8,415 nt of DNA from an uncultured Ilumatobacter sp. (GTDB lineage: Bacteria > Actinomycetota > Acidimicrobiia > Acidimicrobiales > Ilumatobacteraceae): contig CALAHA010000273.1 of assembly GCA_937891565.1 (NCBI GenBank), positions 1 to 8,415 on the forward strand. The letters run 5' to 3'. Position numbers and translations under genes: made by a program. Position 1 is the stretch's first letter. Every line of letters begins with the position of its first letter. Of this stretch, positions 6,129-8,415 are shown in pieces. The notes below the pieces were generated by a model, which worked only from the letters and a program-made list of their open reading frames with translations, was not told where the DNA came from and did not search any database.

Positions 6129-6356
6129 ATGAATGATCCAACTCTGATCGCCACATCGATGTTCCACGTCGTCTATGGCCATCTGCGGCAACTCGATACA
6201 TCCGATGGTCGCGCTGATCGAGGTGCTGTCTCAATCGAACAAGTCCTCTGGTACGCCGCCGCTGCGGTGAGCGTGGCCGTGGTTGCCACCATTATTTGGA
6301 ACACCGTCCGCGACGCGGCAAACGACGTCAGCCCCGTCAACGGCGGCCTCGGCTAA
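6129..6356 (+). CDS. flp: Flp family type IVb pilin precursor
   Basis: This 75-aa pilin precursor is probably the major subunit of the pilus. A hydrophilic 32-residue leader ends in DGRADRG (26-32), followed by the prepilin site G32|AVSIE with glutamate at +5 of the mature protein (E37). A single hydrophobic helix spans about 39-57 (VLWYAAAAVSVAVVATIIW), with a short polar tail. The mature chain would be 43 residues, within the small size typical of Flp pilins. The usual Glu-Tyr pair is Glu-Gln here. The longer frame that opens at 5946 overlaps tadC and is not the gene; ATG 6129 is fixed by the AAGGAG site. A second in-frame-looking ATG at 6133 is in another frame. It should be cut by the peptidase encoded at 815-1474. 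Confidence 0.88.
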   Translation: MNDPTLIATSMFHVVYGHLRQLDTSDGRADRGAVSIEQVLWYAAAAVSVAVVATIIWNTVRDAANDVSPVNGGLG

Positions 6357-6378
6357 CAACAAAGAACGCAACGACAAC

Positions 6379-6422
6379 CAGCACCATGACAACCAGCAGC
6401 GTGGCAGCACCATGACAACCAG
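6379..6422 (+). repeat. 18-bp direct repeat spanning a start codon
   Basis: CAGCACCATGACAACCAG occurs at 6379-6396 and again at 6405-6422, offset by 26 bp. Both copies contain an ATGACAACCAG start context; only the second opens the long frame of the TadE-like gene. The 55-bp gap after flp is A/C-rich and G-poor, like the leader before flp. Confidence 0.92.
6386..6415 (+). other. Mini-ORF MTTSSVAAP, possible coupling element
   Basis: The ATG in the first repeat copy reads nine codons and stops at TGA 6413-6415, overlapping the ATG of the TadE-like gene (ATGA 6412-6415). The arrangement parallels the mini-ORF chain before tadA but arises from a different repeat. No strong Shine-Dalgarno precedes either ATG. 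Translation is inferred only. Confidence 0.35.
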
Positions 6423-6804
6423 TGCAGCGACCCGACGCGGCATCGACGACCCCGGATCAACATCGGTCTCGGTTGTCCTCCTGACGCCGGTATTCATTGT
6501 GCTTGCTTTCGCAGCGTGGCAATCAGCTCTCTGGAGCCATGCGCGAACTGAAGCACGCGTCGCTGCACGAGATACAGCTGCGCTTGTTGCCAGGTCAAAC
6601 GCGAGCGCTGCAAGTGCAGCTGCGGCGACGGCTTCGGTGTTGGCGAGCGACACAGCGTTACGCAATATCGACGTGACGATCACGGAGGGTGGCGGCGTCG
6701 TCGTCGTCACGATCGACGCTGACGCCCCTGGCATGATGGCAGGCACGTCGAGATCGGTCTCCGTCACCGTTGCGGTGCCCGTCGAGGGGATCACCGAACC
6801 GTGA
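6412..6804 (+). CDS. TadE-like minor pilin / pilus accessory protein
   Basis: This 130-aa single-helix envelope protein has a short basic N-terminus (TRRGIDDPG, 7-15), a hydrophobic helix VSVVLLTPVFIVLAFAAW (19-36) containing the TadE-type LLTP proline, then an alanine-rich helical segment (43-80) and a beta-rich tail. The layout matches TadE/TadG-like pseudopilins of actinobacterial Tad loci. The expected glutamate five residues after G15 is replaced by Ser20, so normal prepilin processing is uncertain. The frame extends upstream to an ATG at 6283 inside flp; I chose ATG 6412 because it follows the flp stop and starts just before the basic/hydrophobic signature. The stop overlaps the next gene (GTGA 6801-6804). 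Confidence 0.75.
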   Translation: MTTSAATRRGIDDPGSTSVSVVLLTPVFIVLAFAAWQSALWSHARTEARVAARDTAALVARSNASAASAAAATASVLASDTALRNIDVTITEGGGVVVVTIDADAPGMMAGTSRSVSVTVAVPVEGITEP

Positions 6805-7277
6805 CCAAGCTTCGAACTCCCTGCACGACGACTCCAGCCGCACGTCGGCGTTCCCATAGCGGGCGTGGCGATCACGGGAGCAGCGACGCCCTCGGCCTCG
6901 CCTTGATCGCACCCGCCGCACTCGGAATGGCGATCGTCATCCTGTTCCTCGGTCGCGGCGTCGACAGTCGCGCCACCGTGCAAATCGCGGCCGAGTCTGG
7001 AGCACAAGCAGCGGCACAGGAACGTACGACAGCCGGAGCAATCACGGCTGGCCGATCAGCAGCGCAAGCGATGCTCATCGACGAACAGACCTGCACCAAC
7101 CCGAGCGTCGCCGTCGACATCAGCGCGTTCCAGCCTGGTGGCGAGGTCGCCGTCACGGTCGCCTGCTCAGTGTCGACAGCCGGTCTTGAGTTGATTCGAC
7201 CACAGGCCCAGACACTGACGGCAACAGCGTTTGCCACCATCGACCCGTTACGCGCGGCAGAGGGCGGGGAGCCGTGA
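6801..7277 (+). CDS. TadE/TadF-like small membrane protein of the pilus locus
   Basis: This 158-aa protein has a basic N-terminal tail (1-24), then GSSDALGLALIAPAALGMAIVILFLGR (26-52), which contains one hydrophobic helix with the IAP proline signature of TadE-like proteins. The extracytoplasmic part is alanine-rich (60-93) and has a cysteine pair (C98, C122) that could form a disulfide outside the cell. The residue five positions after G26 is leucine, not glutamate. The segment AGAITAGRSAAQAML (79-92) resembles AGAITAGTVTANRLL in the following gene, suggesting a shared origin. It starts at GTG in a GTGA overlap and ends in another GTGA overlap, so it is probably translated with both neighbours. 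The exact role is unknown; a minor pilin or envelope anchor is likely. Confidence 0.7.
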   Translation: MTKLRTPCTTTPAARRRSHSGRGDHGSSDALGLALIAPAALGMAIVILFLGRGVDSRATVQIAAESGAQAAAQERTTAGAITAGRSAAQAMLIDEQTCTNPSVAVDISAFQPGGEVAVTVACSVSTAGLELIRPQAQTLTATAFATIDPLRAAEGGEP

Positions 7278-7675
7278 GCCGTCGAGGCCGCGGTGAACGC
7301 GGCTCCGGCCTCGTGGCCGGCATCGTCATCCTGTTCAGCATGACCTTCCTCGGTCTCGTCTGGTTGGCGCGCGACGTCGATCGAGGTATCTCGAATCGTT
7401 CCACCGCTCATTCGGTCGCGTTTCAGGCCGCCAGGTCAGGCGCTCAAGTGGCCTTCGCGACCCCTTTGCGTCAAGGTGCCGAGCCGACCATCGACGTGGC
7501 CGGCGCGATCACCGCGGGAACCGTTACCGCAAACCGACTCCTCAAGCGCTACGACGTGACCGGTACGACGCAGATCTCCGTCGACGCTGCAACGGTCACC
7601 GCCGTGGTCGTGATCACCGACCGAGGTGTCACAGTGACCGGTCAGGCAACTGTCGAATCGCGGCGAACTCCATGA
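7274..7675 (+). CDS. TadG-like pilus-locus membrane protein
   Basis: This 133-aa protein has an arginine-rich N-terminus (MSRRGRGERG), a hydrophobic helix at about 13-32 (LVAGIVILFSMTFLGLVWLA), then RDVDRGISNRSTAHSVAFQAARSGAQ (33-58). That motif set is typical of the third small TadE/TadG-like protein in actinobacterial Tad operons. The remainder is beta-rich (DAATVTAVVVITDRGVTVTG, 104-123). The position equivalent to Glu+5 (after G10) is Ala15. It starts at GTG in a GTGA overlap with the previous gene, and its TGA overlaps a further ATG at 7672 that opens a 37-codon frame. Confidence 0.7.
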   Translation: MSRRGRGERGSGLVAGIVILFSMTFLGLVWLARDVDRGISNRSTAHSVAFQAARSGAQVAFATPLRQGAEPTIDVAGAITAGTVTANRLLKRYDVTGTTQISVDAATVTAVVVITDRGVTVTGQATVESRRTP

Positions 7676-7785
7676 GCCGCGCGTTCCGTTCGCTGTACAG
7701 CGTCGCCCACTGTGTTGAGAAAGCGCCTTCATCATTGGACGCACGATTCGCCAGAAAGGCGATGCCATGTTGCAACGATGTCTGA
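7672..7785 (+). CDS. Possible 37-codon small ORF bridging to the LysM gene
   Basis: An ATG in an ATGA overlap with the TadG-like stop opens a 37-codon frame ending at TGA 7783-7785, which is 19 bases inside the LysM gene (start 7767). The product would begin MSRAFRSLYSVAHCVEKAP and resembles nothing I recognise. It has no hydrophobic helix. It could be a real small protein, a translational bridge carrying ribosomes across the 91-bp gap, or chance. Position is the only support. Confidence 0.25.
   Translation: MSRAFRSLYSVAHCVEKAPSSLDARFARKAMPCCNDV
7754..7759 (+). promoter_or_regulatory. Ribosome binding site for the LysM gene
   Basis: GAAAGG lies seven bases upstream of ATG 7767 and fixes that start. 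It is moderate in strength. The frame upstream is closed by TGA at 7716-7718, with no other ATG or GTG between. Confidence 0.65.
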
Positions 7786-8415
7786 CAGCAGTCGGACGAT
7801 TCACCGCCGCCATTCTCGCGCTTGCCGCTCTGGCCGTCGGCGGACCGATCGCCCTCGTCGCAGTCTCCCGACATCGTTTCAAATCGGCCAACCCGCTCCA
7901 TCAGATTCCATGGCCCTGGCAATGGGATCCCAGCGAGCTCGTCAAGGCGCTCCAGAGCCCCCTGACCAACGATGTCGTCATCAACTTGCTGATCCGAACC
8001 GCACTGTCGCTGGTGTGGGCCGCGGTCGTGATCATCGTCATGACCACGGCCGTCGAAACAGTTCATCTCGTCCGGCATCGCGGGCTGGCCTGGCCCCATA
8101 TTCGCGGCCTCGGCTGGGCACAACCGACAGCCCGGTTCGTTGCTGCGGGCCTGGTGGCATTTCTTCCGCTGATGACCAATGCCACTGCGCTCGTGTCTGC
8201 CCAGGGTGCAACGATGCCTTGGTCTTCGCCCATCGCCGGCACCGAACAAGTCGATGCAGCTCCAGCCATGATCGCGGTCGGCGCCTATGGGCGTCACGCA
8301 CGAAGTGACCAGACACCTGCAGCCAGCCAACCAGCAACGGCTTCCAAGGACCAGTCTCGATTCCATCTCGTACAACGCGGTGAGTCGATCTACGCGATCG
8401 CCAGAGCGCTGTCCG
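7767..8415 (+). CDS. Membrane LysM-domain protein, 3' end outside window (LysM/BTAD type likely)
   Basis: The frame is open from ATG 7767 to the window edge (216 codons visible), so the gene continues. Hydrophobic helices lie at about 12-33, 74-96 and 123-144. Between the first two is a conserved-looking stretch, PWPWQWDPSELVKALQSPLTND (48-69), and before the third is RGLGWAQPTARFVAAGL (113-129). After a Ser/Ala/Gln-rich linker, a LysM domain begins near 199 (FHLVQRGESIYAIARALS). This N-terminal architecture matches my memory of large actinobacterial LysM proteins that end in a bacterial transcriptional activator (BTAD) domain and sit next to Tad loci. The C-terminal domain is not visible, so that part is inference. 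LysM normally binds peptidoglycan. It could anchor or sense the pilus at the wall, or be a membrane-tied regulator. Confidence 0.72.
   Translation, partial: MLQRCLTAVGRFTAAILALAALAVGGPIALVAVSRHRFKSANPLHQIPWPWQWDPSELVKALQSPLTNDVVINLLIRTALSLVWAAVVIIVMTTAVETVHLVRHRGLAWPHIRGLGWAQPTARFVAAGLVAFLPLMTNATALVSAQGATMPWSSPIAGTEQVDAAPAMIAVGAYGRHARSDQTPAASQPATASKDQSRFHLVQRGESIYAIARALS

Noticed and set aside
1..8415. CRISPR arrays, tRNA or rRNA genes, transposases, integrases
   Set aside because: None was seen on either strand. The only repeats are the short ones listed.

Overview
The window is about 60% GC. One compact plus-strand operon fills most of it. The gene content, the Gram-positive-type Tad locus (no secretin, no TadD-type lipoprotein) and the DUF2017 gene at the left edge point to a high-GC actinobacterium. 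The protein style resembles Acidimicrobiia such as Ilumatobacter, but that placement is inference from recall and no search was run.

Layout. Positions 1-465 hold the 3' part of a DUF2017-family gene. Positions 466-814 are non-coding and carry two tandem hairpin units with a 61-bp period (512-621), then a leader with no clear promoter and a good ribosome binding site. From 815 onward lies a Flp/Tad (type IVc) pilus operon: an A24 prepilin peptidase (815-1474), a SAF-domain CpaB/RcpC-like protein (1471-2139), a TadZ/MinD-like protein with a degenerate P-loop (2136-2933), the TadA/CpaF motor ATPase (2958-4352), the TadB-like (4349-5209) and TadC-like (5206-6084) membrane platform proteins, a 75-aa Flp pilin precursor (6129-6356), and three small single-helix TadE/TadF/TadG-like proteins (6412-6804, 6801-7277, 7274-7675). 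At 7767 a membrane LysM protein begins and runs off the right edge. Its N-terminal architecture resembles the LysM/BTAD regulator-like proteins often found beside actinobacterial Tad loci.

How the genes work together. The peptidase would process the Flp prepilin at the inner face of the membrane. TadA powers pilus assembly through the TadB/TadC platform, and the TadZ-like protein probably positions it. The TadE/F/G-like proteins are probable minor pilins or envelope-side accessory proteins. Nearly every junction is a 4-bp ATGA or GTGA overlap, implying tight translational coupling. The pilin gene is the clear exception: it has its own strong Shine-Dalgarno, as expected for the most abundant product.

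Most unusual features. (1) Before tadA, a 14-bp tandem repeat turns the normal ATGA overlap into a chain of two five-codon mini-ORFs (MTSAQ), each stop overlapping the next start. A separate duplication before the TadE-like gene makes a similar nine-codon mini-ORF. (2) The hairpin pair at 512-621 includes a 22-bp stem with a 5-nt loop. (3) Glu+5 is missing from all three pseudopilin-like proteins but kept in Flp.
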